The position numbers and the translations under genes were made by a program. From NCBI GenBank assembly GCA_029379385.1, contig CM055618.1, positions 16,035,071 through 16,099,070 on the forward strand: a stretch of DNA of 64,000 nucleotides, in the 5' to 3' direction. The stretch's first letter is position 1. Every line of letters starts with the position of its first letter. Origin of the DNA: Quillaja saponaria. Taxonomy: Eukaryota > Streptophyta > Magnoliopsida > Fabales > Quillajaceae. Below are positions 13,501 through 24,500 of the stretch, piece by piece. Under the pieces are notes generated by a model, which saw nothing but the letters and a program-made list of their open reading frames with translations, made no database searches and was not told the DNA's origin.

Positions 13501-16500
13501 AGAAGGAGTACCTATCGTCCATCCTTGCCTGAGCTTCGACATAAGACATTGCTGCAGAAGATTTTATGATACTTTTTGTAAATCTGGTGGAGATAACCTC
13601 TGCTTCAGGCGTCATCTCCTGAACATTTGACAAACAAATGAAGATCAAGTCAAATGAGAAACAGATTATAGTGATATTGATTTTTCAGAGAACATTTCTT
13701 TTTTTGGATTTGCACATGTTTTATGTATCACATGCAAATTAGAGTCTGTCCTGATATTGGTCATAGCATCAGAATTATAACTAACATAAGAGGCATGTAA
13801 ATATGGTGGGAATCATGAATTACAAGCAAAACAGATTCCCAGGGAAAACTGCTGCTGATAAGCCAGAGGAAGATGGCGATGGTCTGGAGAACATCTGCTC
13901 CATATGCCTCAGATGGAAAGCGTGCTAAAATGGCCTGGGGAACTCAAGTACTGACAGGAGATAAGGTGGAGTGGTCCTTCATCTCCACAGAGTACAGGAA
14001 TGTACCACCAAGAAGAGTGAGGCAAAGAGAAAGGTGGAGACTGGAGAGTGAGATTTTACAACCATAGGTCCAGACGTCCAGTATTAATTTACCCCAATTA
14101 CACAGGTGCGAATTAAGAAGATAAGTTCAATCCATCGGAGGATTTACAACAATAACAAGAGATTTACAACCACAAGCACTCGCTAGTTCACCCCAATCCC
14201 ACATAGGCACAAAATATGAAATGAGATGTAAGTTACTTTCCCTCTTGTAAAATTTTGTATTTTACGAGGTTTAGTGTGATTTTGACGTAAGTAGATAGTG
14301 GTTGGTAGATGTTGCAGGCTGATGGCGTTGATGATCAGAGCACTGGGGCTAAGATAACTCTGGAGATGGAAGTGGTGGTGGTAATGGACTAATAGGATGA
14401 TAACAGCTGACATACATGATGGTGCAGCGGTGGTGCTGGTGGTAGAGGTAGTAGTGGCATGATGGTGGCCAGTCTTAGCATTAACCAGGTTATGCTAAGG
14501 TGGAGGTGGGAAAGATGGCAGCAATGGGGAGAAATGATAAGGGTGACAATGGTGGTGATGGCATCATGTATGATCATGTGGTGGAAGGCAACAATGAGGT
14601 CATGTTGGCCATAGTAGGGCCACAGTGACAATCACAATTATCAAACAGGGCCTTATTCAAGAAACGTAAAATGCCAAATCATGATTAGATAATAACACAT
14701 ACCCATATAACAGAGAAAGCTAGTCTCTCTACATCAGCTCGAAGAGAACATATATCTGCATCATAAAATGCAAACTTAAATCAGAGTGATCTAAGAGCAA
14801 GAAATTTTATTTAGCACAATATCTGAGATAAAACATTTAACAAAATATCAAAGAAATTACCCTCTGTAAGAGGTTTTGGAAGCATGTCAATCCGCCGCTC
14901 AACTAGGTAGGTGGATGTACCCCGTTGTGCAGCCTCATCATCAAGAGGAGTTCCAGGAAACACAAAATTTGTCACATCGGCTATATCTGATTCAAAATCA
15001 TTAAAGATGAACTTTAAATCTCTAAAAAGGTAACTGGTAAGCACATGGCAGGGTTTGGACTTTGGAGAAACAGAAGGCGTGGGGGGGACAGGATAGGAGA
15101 ATTGGAGATGGATGTTCTGGAGGACAGAGCAGCGCACGGCAGATGTGAGTCATGTGTTGTCATATAAGAGTTTCACTTCCTTGGTACCATTCAATAAATT
15201 TCTACTACAACAGGAACAAAGGCTGTTTTTTACAGAAGAAAAACTCTTATGGATGATGGTAAACAAGACGTTCTTTAGAAATTAAACAGAAAATTCTCAA
15301 ATTTGTGCCACCAAAATTGAGTCATCTATCATACCAAAAAAATGATTTCAGTCAAAGGTGATAGAGCATAAAAAAGCAGTGCCTAATCAGTCTCAATACT
15401 CATAAAATACATAAAATTATTTGACTTTTAATAGTAGAGTCCAACCAATCTCAAAACATACATGTCATCATCGGTAATTGAATGTTAACAGAAAAAGGAT
15501 ACGAACTCCAACTTCAAAATTTCCATTTGGAAGAGTAGAACAGTGCAGTGCATCATCAATATCTTTGCATCCTGAGGGAAAGAATTAACTGCAGAGTATT
15601 ATTTGACAAGTAACCAAATCAAGTAAACAATGTCCTAAAAAAATTAAACCAATCAAAAGTAGATAAGAATATAAAAGTCGCTTACCTGGAGGGTCCACAC
15701 TGAAGACACGTAAATGACACAAATCCATCCTATTTGGATTTGACAAGTCTATGGGTGAGACAGACCAAGGTAATGGTGGCAAGCATGCAAGAACTTGAGC
15801 AGAAAATGGTCTTGATATTATATCATTTTCTATCAAAACCACCTACAACATAGATAGAAGATATTGATGCCATATCAACTCTTTAATCTATTAACAGATA
15901 AAATTACAGAGGATTATAAATCCATAAATAGATTAAATAAATATTGCAAACAGATTGCAACATCCAAAATCACATACCTCACTTTCAGTATCTCTGTCAC
16001 CTATTTCTCCTATAGTCCTTACATAATGGCCTGAAGGATATCGAGATAAAAAATCCCAAGAATCAACTGCCACAATAATTCTCTTGTCTAGAAGATTCTC
16101 AAGCTGCCGGGTCTGAATGCGAATTTTAGGTATCCTGCGATCTTTGGAGACGAATAAAGCATTGGCAACACTGCCACTCCCTGCAGGCATAGGCATTGGC
16201 TCCAAAGATCCACAATAACTGCAAGGATCATTTAAATGCATGGAACAACTTAGTAAGGATACAAAGGATTTCTTCCACTAATTTTAATTTAAAAAATGGT
16301 CTTCCTATTAATGCAAAGAATAAATATCTAGAAACCTACCTCATAGAAAAGGTCAGATGAACTACATAATAAACAGACATAAGTAAAGATTTGATGGTGA
16401 TGTGCAGTCCCTTTAATTAGGACGTAGTTCTCTTTTTAAAGTCTTCCCATTAGAACAATTATGTCATCATATAAGGTAAGGAGAAGAATATGGCACTTTC

Positions 16501-19500
16501 TTTACATAACGACCAGACCTGTGGTTTTGAAAAGCAAAAATAATAAAAAATGAACTGATCCAGAAAAATTAAGCCAAGTTGTCCTTTAGGAGTTTGAATA
16601 AAAAGCAACCACAACCTGACTTCTTAACAAACATGTTCTACATGATGCCCCCAGACCAGGTAGGCAAGGCTGTGATAATGGTACTCATGTTAAATCGTAG
16701 CAAAATCTTAACACTGGAAAACTCTCATATTCAGTGTTGTGGATGGGGATGCTCCACGTGATCCACACCTGATTGGTACCATTCACTTCTGTTTTTGTGA
16801 ATCTTGGAAGTTTTGCCATTTCCAAATTCAGAATCACTCCCTTCCTGGGTACTTGCTGATATTCAGTATTAACTAAATATAAGCAACTGTTGAAGCCAAT
16901 CAAAGAACTGAACGTTCAACATCAAATTCTTATGCATGCAGAGGTTAGGAAGGAAAGAATTTACGGTGACCCTACTCCAAGGGAAAGTATTTGATGTGCT
17001 GAACATCCTTATAGTCAAGAAACTTATCAATTACATAGAGATCACCAAGGTAGACATTCATAAAGAGCATTTCCATTTTTATTCATGTCCCATTTTCCCA
17101 GTTAACCTAGGTGGGCCTGTTTGGTAATGCTGAAAACTAGGAAAATTCAATAAGAACAAGCGAATCTGTATTGCAGTTAAGTTGAATCTTGTGTAATTGC
17201 TGGCATTCAGGTAGCCTTTAATGGTCCACTGCAGCCTCTCATAGAATTAGTTCCAATTCTATGATCACTATTTGACTCTTTAGTAGCTGCATAAGTTAGT
17301 TATCAATTTCCTTAGAGGGTTTCTCCTTTTCCTCTCATGTATTACTTTTGACCCATTTTCCTCTGTATGATACCCTTAATCTTACTCATCAGTACACAAA
17401 AGAAAGGAAAACAATAATGATAGCAAATGCACTTAATTATTAGTCATGACTCATAAGTGATAGTAGTTCCCTACCAACAGATATCAAGTGCATCCAAGAT
17501 TTATGTCATGACAGTCAATTTATAAACTGGCACAAGCTACAACTAAGCCATCAGATCTACTTACGAATGCCAGTTTCGCTTTATTATTCCAACAACACGA
17601 CCAAACGGACGATATGAGACAGGATTTGTTTCTCTGGAAGAATCTTGCTGTGGAAGTGTAGTTCTAGGTGCATCATCAGCACTGCTTGGAACGAGATGAA
17701 CATCTTCTTCGTCCTCCTCATCCTCTGCAAAGGAATAAATCACTCGCTGATATAGTCCAACCAGAACTATGCTTTCAAGAAAACCACTAGATGGAAAAAG
17801 AAGAATTTAGAAAACAAAAAGAAAATAAACCAACATTATATCTTCCATGCTTATCAAGGTGATACCAAACAATTTCGGTATATATGATTCCTCAATGTCG
17901 TACATAAAAGTACAATCTGTGACTAGATTCACCTATCTAATCAGATGATAGAAAAGTTCTTATTGCTTTAATCAGACTCTCAGGGGTAAGTGATCAATAC
18001 ATAGGTTTAACACCATATCTAGATTACTCCTATGACGGTTATGATTTATGACTACTCATTTTTACTTCTATTTTTTATTTTATTTAAATGAGCTCAAGAA
18101 GGTCTGAGTAAGTACTATTAATACATTATATAAGAATAAGAAATACTTCATATATTATTAAACATGTTTTTTGTAGTTTTGTCAGGGGCAATTGATGTTG
18201 CGTATTTCCTAGTTTTACGGCTGAAGATTGTTAGCACTCACTTAGATATTTTTGCTACAATCAAGCTACTTTTTAACCAAACAAAAAAAGAGAACAAAAT
18301 CTAATAAGACCATCCCCCCCCCCCCCCAAAAAAAAAAAAATTACATGTGTACCTGCTATAGATAGACTCTTCTCTTCATGCCACTGATCTTGAGGTAGAA
18401 GTTCCACTGCCACTATATCACTGTCAAAAGCCCGATTCATGTTTGTACGCCCATAAATAACTATTTCATCACCAATACTCTCACTCCCAACATATGCTTC
18501 AAATGGGTTGTAACGGTTCACGCGAAGCTTTCCTTGATGGTATATGCCACGGTGCAAACCAGAAGTGATTTCGGACATTGGCTTATGCTGGAAATAGAAG
18601 ATAGAGCAAGAAATTTCGTCAGAACAAACAATTTAACCAGCCCTATAGGGAAGCATGAGATATTAAAAAGACATGCAGATTAAATTGCAATACCTCGTTA
18701 TAAATGACTTTCCTCTTGGAAGGTCGCAAATCTTCAACTTCCGCCATATCTACATCTTCGGATGCAGGTTGCACAAGCAGGTCAAGCAAATCTGGTTGAC
18801 CCAGTGATTTCACATATGACTCGACTGAAATCAGTTTAGTTATTCTTTGGTAAGCACACTGATGAACTTATCCAATCAAACAGAAGTAGCAATAATTATG
18901 CTCATATAAACAGCTCATTCACTTTAGTTGTCATCCATTTAAGAGATTCCTTAAATACAGGAAAAGACATCTTGGTACCTGTCTCTGCAAAAATGCCTTC
19001 TTCAACAGCCTTCCGTCTATTCTCTCTGTCATTGGTTATAAGTAAAACCCGAACTTCATCACCAAGATGACTCTGATACCACTGACTAGCAACTCGAATA
19101 GCTGCAATACAGCTTATTAAAATTACAAGTTAGAAAATTAAAAATAAAATACACGATGAACAAAATAAATTATATAATTAAGTGTAATATACCAGTTCTT
19201 TAAGTTATTAAATGCTTTAAGAACAATTTGATCTTACACCAGTTTTAATGGATCCTAAGCCTATATATGTAAAATAAGAGTAAGCACAAGCATATCAAAT
19301 AATAAACTCGGAGTCGCCCAAAAAGCCAACCTCTGTCATTCCTATCATTTTTACTTTCTCCACTCATTTCCTTAACATAGGTATCCCTGCAAAAAAAATA
19401 TATATATAGAAATATAAAGATTCAAGCATATCCCATGAAAAAAATAAAAACACATTCAACAAGCATGTCAAAGCAGCATAATCGGCAAACAGTAGAAGTG

Positions 19501-20130
19501 ACAGATATAGCAGTAAGTTAAGAAAACATGATCTGATCAATTTATAAATAAAGAGAAAGAGGAGAAAGGAACCTACTTATGGTGCTCATTAGAGAAAACG
19601 AAGAATTTCCTCAAAGAATTGCTGCAGAGAGCTCTGAGTCGATTGTAAACAGCCATATTTTTGTTCTTAACCTCATCCAGCACGACGGATAACACAACAA
19701 CGTCATCAATGGCCGGATTCTCAAGCAAATCAATCTATTAATAGAATTTACAACAACAAAAAAACAAAAATTTATAACACACTGTAAAACAAATTAACAG
19801 GGAAATCAATAATGAAGTAAAACAAACTGAAATTATCACCTGATTGAGAACGACATTGGTGTCAAGAACAAGAATAGTCGAAGCAGAAGCACTCAACCGA
19901 GCAACCGAAGAATCACATACTTTGCAAATTGAGGCTCCACAATATATATCATCTCTTAGATAGTGCTCCCTGACAACCTTCCCACACAAAAAAACCAAAC
20001 GATAACAACCCATTATAACAAAAAGTTAGGGTTAGGGTTGGGGTTCCGTAGAAAAGAAGATAACGGAGAAACAGACCTTGGTTACTCTTCCGGCCCTACT
20101 TTTCTTGACAAAAGACTTACTGTGCAACAT
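7584..20130 (-). CDS. RRP44A: Exosome exoribonuclease RRP44A (DIS3)
   Basis: Twenty-four exons join in frame to 934 aa, about the length remembered for the A. thaliana protein: 20130-20077, 19977-19840, 19734-19577, 19386-19331, 19101-18979, 18824-18694, 18587-18353, 17724-17565, 16218-15978, 15842-15686, 15571-15503, 14986-14861, 14755-14703, 13618-13512, 13050-12996, 12875-12776, 11534-11423, 10914-10794, 9588-9529, 9448-9343, 9263-9168, 8578-8497, 8417-8352, 7782-7584. It is the catalytic subunit of the RNA exosome, acting 3' to 5' in nuclear RNA processing and decay. Visible parts: a Cys motif near residues 31-39, a PIN domain beginning [10 protein letters not shown] (Asp57) with later acidic residues ([14 protein letters not shown]), two cold-shock-like regions, and an RNB domain with the catalytic block [14 protein letters not shown] (about 482-494) and [21 protein letters not shown]-terminal S1 domain follows. 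All key acidic residues are present. Several introns carry internal duplications. Confidence 0.95.
8626..8983. repeat. Tandem duplication of about 178 bp in RRP44A intron 21
   Basis: Two adjacent units, 8626-8803 and 8804-8983, are nearly identical (for example CCGGTATCTAAGAAGATAAT in both) with scattered substitutions. Both lie wholly within the intron between exons 21 and 22, so the coding sequence is unaffected. The low divergence suggests a fairly recent event. Confidence 0.92.
9589..10793 (-). other. Long RRP44A intron 18 with unclassified insert-like DNA
   Basis: This 1.2-kb intron is unlike the mostly short introns around it. The part from about 10500 to 10690 resembles the terminal part of a plant transposon (long A/T palindromic runs, then a balanced-composition segment), but no matching partner end was found. 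Open frames here are short and lack coding character. Confidence 0.35.
12276..12715. repeat. Diverged tandem duplication in RRP44A intron 16
   Basis: The unit beginning AGACCTACATAACTCAACTG at 12276 recurs at 12531 (period 255). Shared blocks include the AATCCAGTTTTATA segment, TATAGTTTG-CATCACATGCTG, GTTAGAAGTGGCAATA-GTAGACAGTAGA and GATAG-ACAAATGG. The second unit is shorter through internal deletions. Confidence 0.8.
14290..14620. repeat. GGT/GAT-rich low-complexity stretch in RRP44A intron 13
   Basis: A run of imperfect GGTGGT, GATGGT and GTAGTGG motifs on the plus strand gives open frames on the minus strand rich in His, Leu and Ile. It lies within the intron between exons 13 and 14 and looks like decayed trinucleotide repeat, not a gene. 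Confidence 0.6.
18314..18340. repeat. C14-A13 run (T-run then G-run on the sense strand of RRP44A)
   Basis: The run lies 13 bases beyond the donor side of exon 7 (exon end 18353) inside intron 7. On the sense strand it reads T13 then G14. It resembles the runs at 3507 and 33040. Confidence 0.9.
20026..20044 (-). promoter_or_regulatory. Telo-box-like repeat in RRP44A intron 1
   Basis: Plus-strand TTAGGGTTAGGGTTGGGGTT places AACCCTAACCCTAA on the sense strand of RRP44A, within the first intron (19978-20076), about 90 bases after the start codon. Telo-boxes (AAACCCTAA) near starts are common in plant genes for RNA processing and translation. Function here is inferred from motif and position. 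Confidence 0.6.
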
Positions 20131-21388
20131 ATTTTGTGCAGTTCTATCGCAATCAATTAATCAACCTCCGTTTCGCGTGGCCGCCAAAGGTAGAATCTTC
20201 ACTTCAAGCTTTCCGGTGAAGCTAGTGGCGGTGGTTGCTTTGTCGGCGTGTGGTTCCGGTACGAGGGCCTTCTGTTAGTCGCGAAGCTGCGCAGACAACT
20301 ACTTGAGCCTCTCAGGTCGATGGAGGATTTTATAAAGACACCGAGCGGTGACATACTACCGTGTCATATTTTGACGCGTGGCTTCTGTTTGTCCAACTGT
20401 ATGACAGTGTGGCATACTTTTACATTTCTAACTTCTAACACCCATTCATTTCCATATTTCACACTATAGCCCTTTAACGATTCTCTGCCCTTAAAATAAA
20501 AAATAAAAAAAACCTAGCCCCTGTTATTTTTATTTGGCCTATGTTAATAAATTATATTTTTTAATACAAAGAAAATATAATAAACTCTTTTTAGTTCATA
20601 TATTTTTTTATAAATTTCTATTTATATTCTTTTAGTTTCAATTTCATTTGTTTTTTATTCTTTTTAGGATACAATATTTAGTTAACTGCCTAATTAAAAT
20701 TGAAAAGTGGAACACAATTTATGAAAATTTTGATAGGTTGAAATTGGAAAATACAAAATAATCTTCAAATACAAAATTTTATTTCAATAGTTTAGACTGT
20801 AGTTAAATATTACAACATTAAATTTTAGGATACCACATAACCCATATACATCTTTTTTTTAGTAAATGGGTAAATTAAATAAAAATAACAAGTCTTTTAT
20901 CTACTTAAAATATAGACATTAATAATATTTACCTATAATATTATATATTAGAATTCTTCTTTTATTATATGAAAAAATTATGTGCATGTAGTATTATTAA
21001 TAAAAATATAAGAAAATTTGATAAAAATGAACAGTTAAAATTAAAATGAAAATATCACTTCAAAAAAAAAAATGAAAATAGAATGATCAATTTGAAAAGA
21101 TTTAAATTCTCTCAATTGAAAATAAAAAATAAAAAAATACTACTCAAATTGGAATTTAGCATAAGTTAAAACTATAAGAATCTAAGTGAACATTGAATAA
21201 AAATACATGGATTAAAGGTGCAATTATCCTTTTTCATTTCCCACGTCACCGGTGAACGTCAAAACCTAAAAATTATATCGTGGGTAAGGATCACGAAGAC
21301 AAAAGAAAAACGGCAAGGTTGGCTAAGGTTTGGACTTTGGACTCGGAGATCCTAAGATTGCAAGGTACGAAGAAGCTTGGAATCTTCG
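20131..21388. promoter_or_regulatory. Divergent promoter region between RRP44A and IRE1
   Basis: The two start codons, 20130 (-) and 21553 (+), are 1.4 kb apart and point away from each other. The RRP44A side is of mixed composition to about 20460; the centre is very A/T-rich; the IRE1 side from about 21240 is again mixed and holds the UPRE-like box. No gene is seen between. Confidence 0.6.
21241..21248 (-). promoter_or_regulatory. UPRE-type ACGT box upstream of IRE1
   Basis: CCACGTCA on the plus strand reads TGACGTGG on the other, a perfect match to the UPRE core TGACGTG(G/A) bound by XBP1-type and plant bZIP60/bZIP28-type factors. It lies 305 bases before the IRE1 ATG and about 150 bases before the first leader ATG. 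The same core also fits general bZIP C-box/G-box hybrids, so specificity to ER stress is inference. Confidence 0.55.
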
Positions 21389-21544
21389 ATGCTGAGCGTC
21401 TTTGTTCTTCTTCTGTTTCCTAAACCTCCAAGCTTATCATTATCCTTATTCTCTATTAGATTCAAACTTGGTAGCCCAGCTCTTGTTTCCCGAGAAAGTT
21501 TCAGATTTTGTTGTATTGGTTTTGTTTCGAATTACATTGCTTAA
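21389..21544 (+). other. Upstream open reading frame in the IRE1 leader
   Basis: An ATG at 21389 opens a 51-codon frame ending TAA at 21542-21544, eight bases before the IRE1 start at 21553 and in another frame. If the transcript starts upstream of 21389, ribosomes would meet this frame first. The peptide is hydrophobic at its start (MLSVFVLLLF). Whether the ATG is within the mRNA cannot be told from sequence alone. Confidence 0.45.
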
Positions 21545-21552
21545 TCCTACAG

Positions 21553-24500
21553 ATGACCTATCGTTTTCTTTTCATCTCATCCATACTGTTAGTTCTAATA
21601 TTGGGTTTTTCGAGCTTAATTGGAGATGTATCAAACTCAACGAGCTCTGAGCTATGGCTTTTGGATTCGCATGGGGAAGATTTTCAGGGATTATCTCGAC
21701 GTTCAGGCAGAAATTTATTAACTCTTGATTCCGATCAACCGTGAGTTCCCTTTTATTTTTTCATCATTTTGATTGGAAGTCTTACGTTTTTATGTAAACT
21801 TCATCCACAACTTTGTAATAAATGAATACAGGAGTTTATTTTGATTATATAAACAATAAAATGAATATTGGAGACGTTGATCTCAAATGGGTTTAAGTGT
21901 TATTACCCATTGATTAGTCTTTCCCATCTTCAATAGTATCTGGTGGAGCAATAGGGGTAAAAAAAATTCAAGATTATGGTAGTAGAACTTGATAGTGTGC
22001 TTCCCATTCGTCCCCAGTTTAATTGTAAACCAAAGGGTCTTAAGTTGTTGCGATTTTATTGCTTGTGTATGATACTAATCAAGTTTCTAATGGCTCATTT
22101 TTTAGCTTTTGTTTGGAAACCATTGTGCTGCTAGGTCTATCTGACTATTCCTAAGTTGTTCTTTTGTTATTTTTTTTCTTGGGACAGTAAGCGGAGTACG
22201 GCACTAGTTGCTGCACTGGATGGGACATTGTATATGGTGGAGAGTGGTTCTATGAAAATAATCTGGTCATTTCCAACAGGACCCCCAATTTATAGCTCAT
22301 ATCAAGCTCCTGACAACAACGATAAGGATAAAGAAAGTGTATCTGGATCAAATATCAGATCCATAGAATGTGGGGAAGACTGGGACTTGTATATGCAAAC
22401 CGAACACCTTGTAAAAGTGGTATGGCTAAGAATGTGAACACAATGTGTTTGTTAGATTGGTGCTTTTCTAAACCAGGGTTATACAACTGTTGGTTTAGGT
22501 TTAATTGTTCTGAATTTAGTAATTATATTTAAATCTGTATATCAAGTTGTTCAAAAACTTATTCCCCCCCTTTTTTGTGGACGAATAAATTGCTGACAAA
22601 AATTAGTCACCTCTACTTGATAATCCTTTAATGTTTACTCTTAACTTCTGCATTTCAAGACAAAATTTTATATAATATTCTATTGTCCACCAACAGAGCA
22701 GATGGATTAGAATGTGTAACATGATATTGGAGTAATCTAATAAAGTTTTGATATTTGCCTTTATTCTGATTTTCTTATGGCTCCAAAAGTTGTTGCTCTT
22801 AACAAAGTGCTAAATGTGAACTTCTTCTGTTCAATCCAAAATCTGCATGAAATTGTCTTTTGAGTAATCTGAATATTTAGGTTGATATTTGCCCTGAGTT
22901 TCATTTTCTGGCTCTGCAAACCATTGTTGCTTAAAAAGATACCATTTCGGAAGTGCATTTCTGTGTTTTCTCTGAAAGCTAGATGTCCTTTATGTTTATT
23001 TATTGGTCCTAGAACTCTAAGATGTTGTATCTCATTTCATATGAGTTGTTGCAATGACAAACCTTTTTTGCATAAAGCATCTTACTACTTTGGTGGAGCC
23101 AGGCAGCCAGTCGTAAGCTCAGATGAAAGGAGGATGGTTTACTCTGTTGGTGACCAGCTTAGAGATTATTTGAATCTCATGAACATGGATAAATAAGAGT
23201 TTGGGTGTTCCATTAACTGATGTGCTGACTGCATAACTTATTTGGCAGATTCTGTTAGTTTCATTTAAGTATTCCAAAGATAATTCCTAGACTTGCCTTG
23301 AGATCTGTTGAGATTATTGGAAATGACAGGCAGAGCGTAACTTAGCCAGGGCAGTGTCTGAGCATTTTCATTTATACTGTTTGCTTTTGCACTTTTGCTC
23401 ATATTTATTGGTATTGGTAACATGTGCTGTGCAGGATATTGACAAACTACCCGAAGCTTGGTATTAAGACCTTTTTGGCCCTTTTTCCTTCTTGAATGTG
23501 ACTCTATGCTTATTCATGGAATGGACCTGATTAAATTACAGTCTTTGAGATACAAACGATGTGTCCTTTTACCTTTTGTTATAACATTCTCATAATCATA
23601 GCTGAAAGGAAATTTGATATGGTTTAGTTTGCTCTATGTGAATTCATGTTTTGGCTTCTTGTTGCTGCTTGATAGACTAAAAGAATCTTATAGGTAACTC
23701 AGTCATTTGGAATTGCTATCTGCTAGTAACTACTTAAAAAGTATCAACATGCTTATTTCAGAACTCTTCCTTTTGATAAATCATTGATATAGGAATTTCC
23801 GAAATGGTCTTGTTATTTAATCGCCAAACATGCCATCAAGGTTTTATTTGCCTAAATGCTTCCATCTTTTGCAAATAATTTCTTTCCACAATCTACTTTA
23901 TCGTTGGTCATGTAATTTTTGCAGAAACTCCCGACATCTGTTGCACAATTTGTAAGTGCTACACCTACTTTGTCAGAAGATGGAGCAGTTATACTTGGAT
24001 CTAAGAAAACCACTGTGTTTGAGGTTGATGCTAAGACTGGAAGGGTAATTCGCAGCTATTCTGCTTCTGACTCTGTTAATACCTCCTCATCGTGGGCTGA
24101 TGAAAAGCAGAGTGTTAAGAATAGTACAAAGAATAAGCTGTTGGTGAAAACTGATGGTGTGATGCCCAAAACCCCAGAGCTGCCGCTAAAAATCTTCAGG
24201 ACAGATTATTCTCTAATATCTGTTGGTCCAAAACCAGAAAAAACTTTGTGGAGTATGACTGTGGCGGAATTTCAGGCAGTTTTATATTGTCAAGATGCTG
24301 GAAAACTGTCTGGTGGGCCTCCTTTAAATTCAGAGTATAATAGTGGTTCTGATATTGGCATTGATTTAGCTATGCCATTGCCGTGCAATGTTAGAACATC
24401 TGTTTACCGCCAGAGAAACCATGTTCTGTTGGAATCTTCTAGGTCTGAAAGACTACTAGGGACTCTTGCAGAAGATAAGATGCGCCCAATGCCTGCTTCC

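Noticed and set aside
14183..14631. Minus-strand open frames rich in His and Leu
   Set aside because: They arise from a GGT/GAT-rich repeat inside RRP44A intron 13 and do not resemble a protein.
21508..21552. In-frame 15-codon extension upstream of the IRE1 ATG
   Set aside because: It starts at TTG, not ATG, and would put polar residues and cysteines before a good signal peptide; the ATG at 21553 begins the signal peptide directly.
22882..23196. 104-codon frame in IRE1 intron 2 as a possible extra exon
   Set aside because: Family sequence continues directly from exon 2 to exon 3, so no exon is missing.
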